Shown piece by piece: positions 52,557 to 60,312 of a stretch of DNA of 64,000 nucleotides. A model generated the notes under the pieces. The model searched no databases. It was not told the origin of the DNA and saw only the letters and a list, made by a program, of their open reading frames with translations. This stretch comes from an uncultured Tenacibaculum sp. (GTDB lineage Bacteria; Bacteroidota; Bacteroidia; Flavobacteriales; Flavobacteriaceae). The position numbers and the translations under genes were made by a program. Positions within the stretch are counted from its first letter, which is position 1. Each line of letters starts with the position of its first letter. Location of the stretch: the NCBI RefSeq assembly GCF_947495995.1, contig NZ_CANMAX010000001.1, positions 62,001-126,000 of the forward strand, written 5' to 3'.

Positions 52557-54668
52557 TTATTTTACTTCAACTTCTAACTTTCTGTACGCATCTACCTTTT
52601 GATAAAAATTCTTTGCTTTATTCGCATATGCTTTTGCGAACTCTTCAGTTGGTTCATGTTTATTGATTTCGTAAACCAATTCTTCAAAAGAACCCTCTAA
52701 AACGATTCTATTTGTTTCAACAAATACTTTATCAAAATTCGTTATGATTGCTGCTTGAGTATTTGTTTTCACTTTTGATCCTTCTGCAGTCAATAACGCT
52801 TTTGCAGTGTTCACAATTGATGCATATGCATGGTAAATACTATCTGACCATTTTTGCTCTTGAATTGCTGCTTCTGCGTTTACTATTTTTTCTTCGCTTT
52901 CGAATAAAAGTGTTGCCACTAAATCTATAACCACACCGGCACATTCTCCTACACCAATGGCTTTTACATATTTTTTATCGTGTCCCCAATCCACAAAGTC
53001 ATCCTCTGTTAAATCGTCGGTACTTGATAAATGCTTCAGAATATCATAAAAGTAAGTTTTTCCTCTCCTATCATAATAATTCAAAAAGGTTTCTTGATTA
53101 TTTTTATGATTTTCGAAATCATTTAACAGTATTTTTAAAGATTCCGGACCACGTTTACTTGGAACTTTAATTACTTTATCAGAAAATCGTCCAGCTCCAT
53201 TTCCTAAAACACCTCCACCTAATAAAATTTGTAATGCAGGTGCAACTAAATTTCCTGACTTAATTGACATTCCTTGAAAACCAATGTGTGCCATATTATG
53301 CTGACCACAAGCATTCATACAACCACTAATTTTGATTGTAATGTCCTTATTATTTACATACTGTGGATATTCTTTTCTTAGCACACGTTCTAATTCTACT
53401 GAAATACCTGTACTACTCGCTATACCTAAATTACAAGTATCTGTTCCAGGACAAGCAGTGATATCTAATAAACTATCGTATCCAGCTTCTGCAAAACCAA
53501 GTTTATTTAATTCTGTGTAGAAGAATGGTAAAAAAGCTGCTCTTACATGACGAATTAAAATATTCTGACGTAATGTAAATCGTAACTCATTTGCTCCGTA
53601 TTTCTTAATTAAATCAGCTAACTTTCTAGCTTTATCAGTATAAAAATCACCTAAATGTACTTTTATTCCAATAGCAAATAAACCATCTTGTTTCTGCGGA
53701 ATTACATTTGTAGATTTCCATAAATCATATGCATCTTGATCTTCAATAGTTACAGAAGGAACTTCTGATGTTTCAAAAACAATTTCATTTTCAAACTCAG
53801 CTGTATCAATAGGATAAGATTGATATGCTAAAGCTCTTTTTTCTTTATCTACTAAATTTAAAAATCCATCTAAACCTAAATCTTTAACTAAGAATTTCAA
53901 ACGAGCTTTTGCTCTTTTAGCTCTTTCTCCGTAACGATCGAAAACCCTTAAAACTCCTTCTATAGTTGGAATTAATAGATCTGTAGCTAAGAAATCATAC
54001 ATTACATCTGCATGCCTTGGCTGAGAACCTAGTCCACCTGCTAACACAACTTTAAATCCGCGAATTTCTTGATCTCCGATCTTTTTAGTTTTAGCTATAA
54101 AACCTAAATCGTGAATAAAACTTAACGCAGTATCATCATCTGTGGCAGAAAAAGACATTTTAAACTTTCTCCCCATTTCTTGACAAACAGGATTTCTTAA
54201 GAAAAATTGAAATGTTGCGTGTGCATATGGCGTTACATCAAAAGGTTCTTTAGGATCTATTCCTGCAGTTTCTGATGCTGTTACATTTCTTACTGCGTTT
54301 CCACAAGCTTCTCTTAATGTAATATCATCTTTCTCTAATTGAGACCAAAGCTCAGGCGTTCTATCTAAACTTACATAGTGAATTTGAATATCTTGTCTAG
54401 TCGTAATGTGTAATCTTCCTCTAGAATATTCATCAGACACATCAGAAATACGATGCAATTGTTCGCTAGTTACTTTTCCGTACGGTATTTTTATACGTAC
54501 CATTTGAACTCCTAACTGTCTTTGCCCATATACACCACGAGCTAAACGTAGACTTCTAAAACGCTCTTCATCTACCTTTCCTTCCTTAAAAAGTCTAATT
54601 TTTCTTTCTAATTCCAAGATGTCTTTTTCAACAACTGGATTTTCTATTTCGCTTCTAAAACTTTGCAT
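52557..54668 (-). CDS. Sulfite reductase (ferredoxin type) with C-terminal HEPN-like domain
   Basis: The 703-residue protein reduces sulfite to sulfide. Two ferrite-reductase and two nitrite/sulfite reductase half-domains fill about residues 1-560, with GRLHITTRQDIQIHYV near the start. Cluster and sirohaem ligands lie in TACPGTDTCNLG (C-x5-C) and SGCMNACGQHNMAHIG (C-x3-C). From about residue 570 an all-helical tail (LVATLLFESEEKIVNAEAAI, SIYHAYASIVNTAKALLTAE) resembles a HEPN domain. That tail is absent from E. coli CysI and plant SiR, and the RNase-type R-x4-6-H motif is missing. No flavoprotein partner is encoded, so electrons should come from ferredoxin. Confidence 0.9.
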   Translation of the reverse strand: MQSFRSEIENPVVEKDILELERKIRLFKEGKVDEERFRSLRLARGVYGQRQLGVQMVRIKIPYGKVTSEQLHRISDVSDEYSRGRLHITTRQDIQIHYVSLDRTPELWSQLEKDDITLREACGNAVRNVTASETAGIDPKEPFDVTPYAHATFQFFLRNPVCQEMGRKFKMSFSATDDDTALSFIHDLGFIAKTKKIGDQEIRGFKVVLAGGLGSQPRHADVMYDFLATDLLIPTIEGVLRVFDRYGERAKRAKARLKFLVKDLGLDGFLNLVDKEKRALAYQSYPIDTAEFENEIVFETSEVPSVTIEDQDAYDLWKSTNVIPQKQDGLFAIGIKVHLGDFYTDKARKLADLIKKYGANELRFTLRQNILIRHVRAAFLPFFYTELNKLGFAEAGYDSLLDITACPGTDTCNLGIASSTGISVELERVLRKEYPQYVNNKDITIKISGCMNACGQHNMAHIGFQGMSIKSGNLVAPALQILLGGGVLGNGAGRFSDKVIKVPSKRGPESLKILLNDFENHKNNQETFLNYYDRRGKTYFYDILKHLSSTDDLTEDDFVDWGHDKKYVKAIGVGECAGVVIDLVATLLFESEEKIVNAEAAIQEQKWSDSIYHAYASIVNTAKALLTAEGSKVKTNTQAAIITNFDKVFVETNRIVLEGSFEELVYEINKHEPTEEFAKAYANKAKNFYQKVDAYRKLEVEVK

Positions 54669-54679
54669 GGTAATAGGGT

Positions 54680-55027
54680 TTAGTTATGCAAAAATTGCTG
54701 CTTGTTTAATAATTCTTCTTCGGTTTCTACATGATTCTCATCAGGAACACAACAATCAACAGGACAAACTGCTGCACATTGTGGCTCTTCGTGAAACCCT
54801 TTACATTCTGTACATTTATCTGGTACAATGAAATAATATTCATCAGATATTGCTTCTTGATCATCTTCAGCATTTAGCTTAATTCCATTCAACAATTCAA
54901 TATCTCCTTCTAGAGAAGTTCCTTGACCGTAATTCCAGTCTTCGGCCCCTTCGTAAATCGCTGTATTCGGGCACTCTGGCTCACAGGCACCACAATTGAT
55001 ACATTCGTCTGTTATAATAATTGCCAT
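54680..55027 (-). CDS. 4Fe-4S dicluster ferredoxin
   Basis: The 115-residue protein has two cluster motifs. The first is [12 protein letters not shown] at residues 9-20. The second is [20 protein letters not shown] with a longer spacer. It resembles the low-potential 7Fe/8Fe ferredoxins of Bacteroidetes. It lies 11 bases before the sulfite reductase gene, so it is a second candidate electron donor besides the 2Fe-2S ferredoxin. Which of the two serves the reductase cannot be told from sequence. Confidence 0.9.
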   Translation of the reverse strand: MAIIITDECINCGACEPECPNTAIYEGAEDWNYGQGTSLEGDIELLNGIKLNAEDDQEAISDEYYFIVPDKCTECKGFHEEPQCAAVCPVDCCVPDENHVETEEELLNKQQFLHN

Positions 55028-55039
55028 TTCCTGTTTTTT

Positions 55040-56290
55040 TTAATTGATGAAACCTACTCCCGAAGTATTATTTGTTTTCGGATTGATTAAGATAAAAGCT
55101 CCATTCGCTTTGTTTTCTTTATAACTATCCACAAATAATGGTTTACTTACTTTCAGGCTAACTTTCCCTATTTCATTCAGGGAAAGTTTTGAAGGGTTTT
55201 CATTTTCGCCTGAAAAGTCAGTATTAATAATTGTATCTAAACTTGTAATCTTAGCTTGTACATCGTTTACACCGTGCTTGATATAATATTTTTCTGAAGC
55301 CTGTAATGGCGTACTATCCATCCAACAAATTGTAGCTTCTAATTGTTTTACAACTTTTGGTTCTTGACCAGTTTTCACTAACATATCACCTCTACTCACA
55401 TTCACATTATCTTCTAATGTTATGCTTACAGAACTTCCACTTTTAGCTTGTTCGAATTCTTGATCGAAAAACTGAATACTTTTTACTTTAGATTTTGTTT
55501 CGGAAGGCAATACAGTAACTTCGTCTCCAACTGCTAAATCTCCTCCGTATAATTTACCCGCATAACCTCTGTAATCGTGATATTCGTCTGTTTTAGGACG
55601 AATTACGGTTTGTACAGGAAAACGTACTTTAAAATCAGAATCTTGTTCCTCTTCTACATGTAAACCTTCTAAATACTCTAATAAGCTTTTACCTGTATAC
55701 CATGGAATATTATTTGACGCAGTAACTACATTATCTCCATGTAGAGCTGAAACTGGCACAAAAGTTAAATTTTGATCTTGATATCCGCTTTTTTGAGCTA
55801 AATACTCAATCTCTCCTTTAATCTGGTTGAATTTCTCTTCAGAATAATCTACTAAGTCCATTTTATTCACCGCAATAACAACTTCTTTCACTCTAAGTAG
55901 ATTATTGATAAAGAAATGACGATATGTTTGCTCGACTACACCATTTCTAGCATCTACTAAAATTATAGAAGCTTGAGAATTTGATGCTCCAGTTACCATA
56001 TTTCTGGTGTATTCGATATGTCCAGGACTGTCGGCTACAATAAAACTTGTTTTTGGTGTAGAAAAATAAATATGAGCTACATCTATTGTTATTCCTTGTT
56101 CTCTTTCAGCTACTAAACCATCTGTAGCTAATGAAAAGTCTAAATAGTCAAATCCACGTTGCCTACTTTTTTCTTCAATTGCTTGAAGTTTATCTTCGGT
56201 CAATGAATTTGTGTCGTATAAAATTCGTCCTATTAACGTGCTCTTTCCGTCATCTACACTTCCTGCTGTTGCTATCTTTAGTACGTTCAT
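55040..56290 (-). CDS. cysN: Sulfate adenylyltransferase subunit 1 (GTPase)
   Basis: The 416-residue protein is the regulatory GTPase of ATP sulfurylase. It uses GTP hydrolysis to drive APS formation by CysD. The P-loop AGSVDDGKSTLIGR, DSPGHIEYTRN and NKMD (VIAVNKMDLVD) are the G motifs. EF-Tu-like beta domains follow. There is no fused CysC (APS kinase) domain at the C-terminus; the protein ends SGVGFIN. It follows cysD after 103 bases that contain an inverted repeat. Confidence 0.95.
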   Translation of the reverse strand: MNVLKIATAGSVDDGKSTLIGRILYDTNSLTEDKLQAIEEKSRQRGFDYLDFSLATDGLVAEREQGITIDVAHIYFSTPKTSFIVADSPGHIEYTRNMVTGASNSQASIILVDARNGVVEQTYRHFFINNLLRVKEVVIAVNKMDLVDYSEEKFNQIKGEIEYLAQKSGYQDQNLTFVPVSALHGDNVVTASNNIPWYTGKSLLEYLEGLHVEEEQDSDFKVRFPVQTVIRPKTDEYHDYRGYAGKLYGGDLAVGDEVTVLPSETKSKVKSIQFFDQEFEQAKSGSSVSITLEDNVNVSRGDMLVKTGQEPKVVKQLEATICWMDSTPLQASEKYYIKHGVNDVQAKITSLDTIINTDFSGENENPSKLSLNEIGKVSLKVSKPLFVDSYKENKANGAFILINPKTNNTSGVGFIN

Positions 56291-56314
56291 TTCTTTGCTA
56301 TTATTAGAGCTTTA

Positions 56315-56365
56315 GACTGTAAGGTTCTTTAAAATAATCCCTAAAAACAATAACTTCTTACAGTC
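56315..56365. repeat. Inverted repeat between cysD and cysN
   Basis: GACTGTAAG (56315-56323) and CTTACAGTC (56357-56365) form a 9-bp stem with a long A/T-rich loop. It does not look like a standard terminator and may set the relative levels of cysD and cysN mRNA. Confidence 0.45.
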
Positions 56366-56393
56366 CTTAACTCTTCTTTAATTTTGTAATTCT

Positions 56394-57299
56394 TTAAAAA
56401 TATCCTTGTTGCTTTCTTTTTTCCATTGCCGCTTCAGAACGCTTATCATCTATTCTAGCGCCACGTTCAGAAATTTTGGATTCTCTAATTTCTGCAACTA
56501 CAGATGCAATATCTACAGCATCTGACAAAACCGCTGCAGTACAACTCATATCTCCTACAGTTCTAAAACGAACCATTCTTTGCTCAACTTTCTCATCTTC
56601 ATCTCGATATACAACTCCATCATTTGCAGACCAAATCAATCCGTCTCTTAAGAAAGTTTCACGCTGATGCGCAAAGTATATAGAAGGAATTTCAATAGCT
56701 TCTTTTTGGATATATGACCATACATCTAACTCTGTCCAATTTGAGATAGGAAACACACGAACATTCTGACCTAAATCAATTCTTCCATTTAACATATCGA
56801 ACAATTCTGGTCTTTGATTTTTTTCATCCCACTGACCGAAATCATCACGAACTGAGAAAATTCTTTCTTTTGCTCTTGCTTTCTCTTCATCTCTTCTTGC
56901 TCCACCGATACACGCATCGAATCCGAATTCTTCAATTGCATCTAGTAAAGTCTCTGTCTGTAAAATATTTCTACTCGCATACTTTCCAGTTTCTTCTTTT
57001 ACTTTACCAGCATCAATATTATCTTGAACATTACGAACGATTAACTCAACTCCTAACTCTTCAACTAATCGATCTCGAAACTCAATAGTTTCAGGAAAAT
57101 TATGTCCTGTATCGATATGCATTAAAGGGAATGGAATTTTTGCTGGGTAAAAAGCTTTTTGAGCTAATCTTACCAGGGTAATACTATCTTTTCCTCCAGA
57201 AAATAACAACACAGGCTTTTCAAACTGAGCTGCTACTTCTCTTATGATATAAATTGCTTCACTCTCTAATGCTCCTACTCTAATTACATCCGTATTCAT
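56394..57299 (-). CDS. cysD: Sulfate adenylyltransferase subunit 2
   Basis: CysD forms APS from ATP and sulfate, together with CysN. The 301-residue product has the PP-loop SGGKDSITLVRLA, MHIDTGHNFPET and GGARRDEEKARAKER, all typical of the family. I start at the ATG at 57299 (MNTDVIRVG), which gives the usual length near 300. ATGs at 57305 and 57329 are possible, but the latter would overlap cysH by 19 bases and add residues unlike the family. Confidence 0.94.
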   Translation of the reverse strand: MNTDVIRVGALESEAIYIIREVAAQFEKPVLLFSGGKDSITLVRLAQKAFYPAKIPFPLMHIDTGHNFPETIEFRDRLVEELGVELIVRNVQDNIDAGKVKEETGKYASRNILQTETLLDAIEEFGFDACIGGARRDEEKARAKERIFSVRDDFGQWDEKNQRPELFDMLNGRIDLGQNVRVFPISNWTELDVWSYIQKEAIEIPSIYFAHQRETFLRDGLIWSANDGVVYRDEDEKVEQRMVRFRTVGDMSCTAAVLSDAVDIASVVAEIRESKISERGARIDDKRSEAAMEKRKQQGYF

Positions 57300-57310
57300 A
57301 ATCATGTTTT

Positions 57311-57919
57311 TTAAATATGTAAACCACATTCTCTATTACTCTCTACCTTAGTTGGATCGAAATACTTAAACTCGTTAGGCAAATCGAATTCCGCTAAATA
57401 TTGATCTAAATCTTCATCTGAAAAATTGTAAAAAGGACTCACTTTTAGCACTCCATCTTTACTAACAGAAACAATATCAATACTATCTCTAAAAGCAGTT
57501 TGTCCTTTTCTCAAATTTGTAAACCAAACATCTGGTTGATGTTCGTGCATTGCTCTTTTGAAAGGTTCTAGTTTTACTTGCTCTGTAAAAACAGCATGAT
57601 TTGGATCATCTACACTTGGTAAACCTAAAACAACATCTCTGTGAGCAACAGTTTGCTTTGGTACATATAACTTTACGTTTAAACTTAATTTTTCTATAAG
57701 TTCTTCTGCATGTTTATACGTTTGAGGTGTATTATAACCTGTATCGCACCACACTACTGGAATATCTTTTTGTTCAGTTACCACTAAATGTAAAATTGCA
57801 CTTTCATATGGTCTAAAATTAGTTGTAACTACTGGTTTTTTAGCTACTGATAAAGCCCAACTTACAATCTCTTGAGGAGATTTTCCTTTTAATTCTTTAT
57901 TTATTTCTTCTATATTCAT
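57311..57919 (-). CDS. cysH: Phosphoadenylyl- (or adenylyl-) sulfate reductase
   Basis: This PP-loop reductase releases sulfite from PAPS or APS. The 202-residue product ends with the catalytic cysteine motif ECGLH and has WCDTGYNTPQTY and WFTNLRKGQTAFRD. It contains only two cysteines, one in WCDTGYN and one in ECGLH. The paired CC and CxxC that hold the [4Fe-4S] cluster of bacterial APS reductases are missing. That points to a PAPS substrate, yet no APS kinase gene is nearby. I start at the ATG at 57919 because it overlaps the DUF2061 stop as ATGA; an ATG at 57931 is possible. Confidence 0.92.
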   Translation of the reverse strand: MNIEEINKELKGKSPQEIVSWALSVAKKPVVTTNFRPYESAILHLVVTEQKDIPVVWCDTGYNTPQTYKHAEELIEKLSLNVKLYVPKQTVAHRDVVLGLPSVDDPNHAVFTEQVKLEPFKRAMHEHQPDVWFTNLRKGQTAFRDSIDIVSVSKDGVLKVSPFYNFSDEDLDQYLAEFDLPNEFKYFDPTKVESNRECGLHI

Positions 57920-58170
57920 TTTCTGCCCCATTTAATGCTATTCCAAACTCTTTCGTGAAAAAAATACAACAACATTTTGGTTACTAATTCGATTCCTCCT
58001 ATTGATAATGCTGTATTTACTTCTCCTGTAATCAACCAAGAAATTACGATGGTATCTATAGTTCCGACTGCTCTCCAACTAATTGATTTTACTACACTTC
58101 GCATTGGTTTTTCGGAGTATCTATCTTCCTTGAAATTCGATTTATCTTCTATTACTTGTTCAATTATCAT
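57916..58170 (-). CDS. DUF2061 small membrane protein
   Basis: The 84-residue protein has the DUF2061 core RSVVKSISWRAVGTIDTIVISWLITG, followed by a second hydrophobic helix (IGGIELVTKMLLYFFHERVW). I start at the ATG at 58170; a TTG lies 6 bases before it. The gene is first after the promoter and candidate operator at 58184-58243, and its stop overlaps the cysH start by 4 bases. The family is often found in sulfate-assimilation operons, but its function is not known to me. No sulfate transporter is encoded in this run, so a role in sulfate entry is a guess worth testing. Confidence 0.88.
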   Translation of the reverse strand: MIIEQVIEDKSNFKEDRYSEKPMRSVVKSISWRAVGTIDTIVISWLITGEVNTALSIGGIELVTKMLLYFFHERVWNSIKWGRK

Positions 58171-58185
58171 TTTCAAAACACATTT

Positions 58186-58205
58186 ACCCTATCGGGATAG
58201 TAGGT
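58186..58205. promoter_or_regulatory. Candidate Rrf2 operator before DUF2061-cysHDN
   Basis: The inverted repeat CTATC-GG-GATAG (58189-58200) lies within an ACC...GGT frame. It sits just downstream of the -7 box at 58214 and 14 bases upstream of the DUF2061 start. An Rrf2-type regulator gene precedes it. Binding is inferred. Confidence 0.5.
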
Positions 58206-58213
58206 TTATAAAA

Positions 58214-58243
58214 CAAATATACGTATGATTCATTAATATCAAA
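58214..58243 (-). promoter_or_regulatory. Promoter of the DUF2061-cysH-cysD-cysN run
   Basis: On the minus strand TTTG (58243-58240), 18 bases, then TATATTTG (58221-58214) match the flavobacterial -33/-7 pattern. The start site would lie next to the inverted repeat at 58189-58200. Confidence 0.72.
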
Positions 58244-58284
58244 GTAAAAATCAAAAAATTAACACTATTGTAATATTTGTTTAA

Positions 58285-58692
58285 CTAAACTAGATCGGCA
58301 AGCGTAGTATTACGTAAAACATGCAATGTATTATCACGTACTTGAATCATTAATTTGTGTACTGCACATGCTTGTTCGTCTGGACAATCATCGCATTTTT
58401 CATAAAAATTCAAACTTACACATGGTACCATTGCAATTGGGCCTTCAAGAGTTCGGATTACTTCTGTCATTTTAACCTCAGAAGGCTCTTTAATCATGTA
58501 ATAACCTCCACCCTTTCCTTTTTTGGCTCCTAAAACACCTGCTTTTCTTAAGGTAAGTAATATACTTTCTAAAAATTTATGAGATATATTTTCACTTTCA
58601 GATATTGTTGCAATCTGAACCTTTTCTCCTTTTTCTTGCTTCGCAATAAAAGTTAAAGCCTTAATCCCATATTTTGTTTTCTTAGAAAGCAT
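58285..58692 (-). CDS. Rrf2 family transcriptional regulator
   Basis: The 135-residue protein has the Rrf2 winged helix (MLSKKTKYGIKALTFIAK, KFLESILLTLRKAGVLGAKKGKGGGY). The C-terminal part has four cysteines (91, 100, 103 and 109) in PCVSLNFYEKCDDCPDEQAC. IscR-like members hold an Fe-S cluster with three such cysteines, while CymR-like members sense cysteine synthesis through a partner. The cysteines here allow metal or cluster binding. It sits between metZ (29 bases upstream) and the cys promoter, so it is the natural candidate regulator of the run. Confidence 0.92.
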   Translation of the reverse strand: MLSKKTKYGIKALTFIAKQEKGEKVQIATISESENISHKFLESILLTLRKAGVLGAKKGKGGGYYMIKEPSEVKMTEVIRTLEGPIAMVPCVSLNFYEKCDDCPDEQACAVHKLMIQVRDNTLHVLRNTTLADLV

Positions 58693-58721
58693 ACTACAAA
58701 TATATACTTTCTTATAGATTT

Positions 58722-59888
58722 TTACACTTCTAACGCCTGTTTTAGATCCTTAATAACATCATCTACAAATTCTAATCCTATCGAGCTACGTACTAATCCA
58801 TCTGTAATTCCAACTTCTAGTCGATCTTCTTCGCTTAGTTTACTGTGAGTTGTGGAAGCAGGATGCGTTACAATTGTTCTAGAATCTCCTAGATTTGCAG
58901 ATAAAGAACATAATTTTATTTTATTTAAAAACTTTCTTCCAGCTTCGATTCCTCCTTTAATTTCAAAAGCTACAATATTACCTCCTAATCTCATTTGCTT
59001 TTTTGCTACTTCATATTGAGGATGCGATGGTAAAAAAGGATATTTCACAAAATTTACCGCTGCATGCGCTTCTAAAAATTGAGCAACTTTTAATGCATTC
59101 TCACAATGTTTATCTACTCGAACAGCTAAAGTTTCTAAACTTTTAGATAATACCCAAGCATTAAATGGTGACATCGCAGGACCAGTATTTCTAGAAAACA
59201 AGTAGATTTCTTTAATCAATTCTACTTTTCCTACTGTAACTCCGCCTAAAACTCTTCCTTGTCCGTCAATCAATTTTGTTGCTGAATGAATTACTAAATC
59301 TGCTCCGAATTTTATCGGATTTTGTAAATATGGTGTTGCGAAACAATTGTCTATCACCAATAACAAGTTATACTTTTTAGCTATTTGAGATAATGCTTCT
59401 AAATCCAAAATATCTACTGCTGGATTTGTAGGTGATTCTGCATATAAAATTTTAGTATTCGGTTGAATTAAACTTTCAACTTTATCTAATTCATTAACTT
59501 TAAAATAACTAGTTTCTATATTCCATTTTGGCAAATACTTTGTAAATAAACTGTGTGTAGAACCAAAAACAGAACGTGAAGAAACGATATGATCTCCAGC
59601 ACTTAATAATGCTGCAAATGTTGAAAACACAGCGCCCATTCCTGTAGCAAATGCATAACCTGCTTCTGCTCCTTCCATTGCAACAATTTTATCTACAAAC
59701 TCTGTAGTATTTGGATTAGAAAACCTACTGTATAGATTTCGTTGCTTCTCTTCTGCAAAAGAAGCTCGCATATCTTCTGCATCATCAAAAACAAAACTTG
59801 ATGTTAAAAATAATGGTGTAGAATGTTCTGAAAACTGTGAACGTTCTGTCTGAATTCTTACGGCCTGTGTTTCAAAATTCTTACTCAT
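58722..59888 (-). CDS. metZ: Trans-sulfuration family sulfhydrylase (O-succinyl/acetylhomoserine)
   Basis: The 388-residue PLP enzyme of the Cys/Met metabolism family has the PLP lysine Lys205 in HSATKLIDGQGRVLGG, with YSRFSNPN and GDSRTIVTHPASTTHSKL. It resembles MetZ, which forms homocysteine from O-succinylhomoserine and sulfide. In this operon the donor is more likely O-acetylhomoserine, since a MetX-like domain is encoded two genes upstream. It overlaps the OsmC gene by 4 bases. The metY gene at the right edge gives a second sulfhydrylase. Confidence 0.9.
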   Translation of the reverse strand: MSKNFETQAVRIQTERSQFSEHSTPLFLTSSFVFDDAEDMRASFAEEKQRNLYSRFSNPNTTEFVDKIVAMEGAEAGYAFATGMGAVFSTFAALLSAGDHIVSSRSVFGSTHSLFTKYLPKWNIETSYFKVNELDKVESLIQPNTKILYAESPTNPAVDILDLEALSQIAKKYNLLLVIDNCFATPYLQNPIKFGADLVIHSATKLIDGQGRVLGGVTVGKVELIKEIYLFSRNTGPAMSPFNAWVLSKSLETLAVRVDKHCENALKVAQFLEAHAAVNFVKYPFLPSHPQYEVAKKQMRLGGNIVAFEIKGGIEAGRKFLNKIKLCSLSANLGDSRTIVTHPASTTHSKLSEEDRLEVGITDGLVRSSIGLEFVDDVIKDLKQALEV

Positions 59889-60307
59889 ATCTCTTTGTTA
59901 TTCAAAATAATTTTATAATTGATTTTAGCTGTTTGCTCTATAATCTTAGCTACAGAACAATATTTTTCTACAGCCAAACTTGTTGCCTTTTTAACTTTTG
60001 CACTACTCACCGTTCCATTGAAACTATACGTAATGGTGATATCTTGAAAAATTGCTGGTATTTCATCTTCTTTACGAGTAGCATCTATTGAAACATTATA
60101 ATCGAAATCGTAAACCTTTTGTTTGTTTAGAATTTTTACTACATCGATGCTACTACAACTTGCTAGACTTACCAACATTAATTCCATCGGACGAATAGCA
60201 TTTACAGAGGTTTCATCTTGAGTTTGTCCTACTAATAATGAATAGCCCGTTTGATTTTTTGCTTCAAATAATAGGTGTTTGTTATAATTTTTTAGTTGAA
60301 TGTTCAT
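59885..60307 (-). CDS. OsmC family protein
   Basis: The 140-residue protein matches the OsmC/Ohr superfamily: RPMELMLVSLASCSSIDVVKIL carries the conserved cysteine, and AVEKYCSVAKIIEQTAKINY the second. Such proteins reduce organic peroxides or handle reactive sulfur species by two cysteines. It sits between the fused aspartokinase gene (5 bases away) and metZ (4-base overlap). A role in protecting against sulfide- or peroxide-derived products of this pathway is plausible but not shown. Confidence 0.88.
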   Translation of the reverse strand: MNIQLKNYNKHLLFEAKNQTGYSLLVGQTQDETSVNAIRPMELMLVSLASCSSIDVVKILNKQKVYDFDYNVSIDATRKEDEIPAIFQDITITYSFNGTVSSAKVKKATSLAVEKYCSVAKIIEQTAKINYKIILNNKEI

Positions 60308-60312
60308 TTGTT

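Noticed and set aside
52557..54668. Reading the HEPN-like tail as a toxin of a toxin-antitoxin pair
   Set aside because: The tail is fused to a metabolic enzyme, lacks the R-x4-6-H motif, and has no antitoxin-like neighbour.
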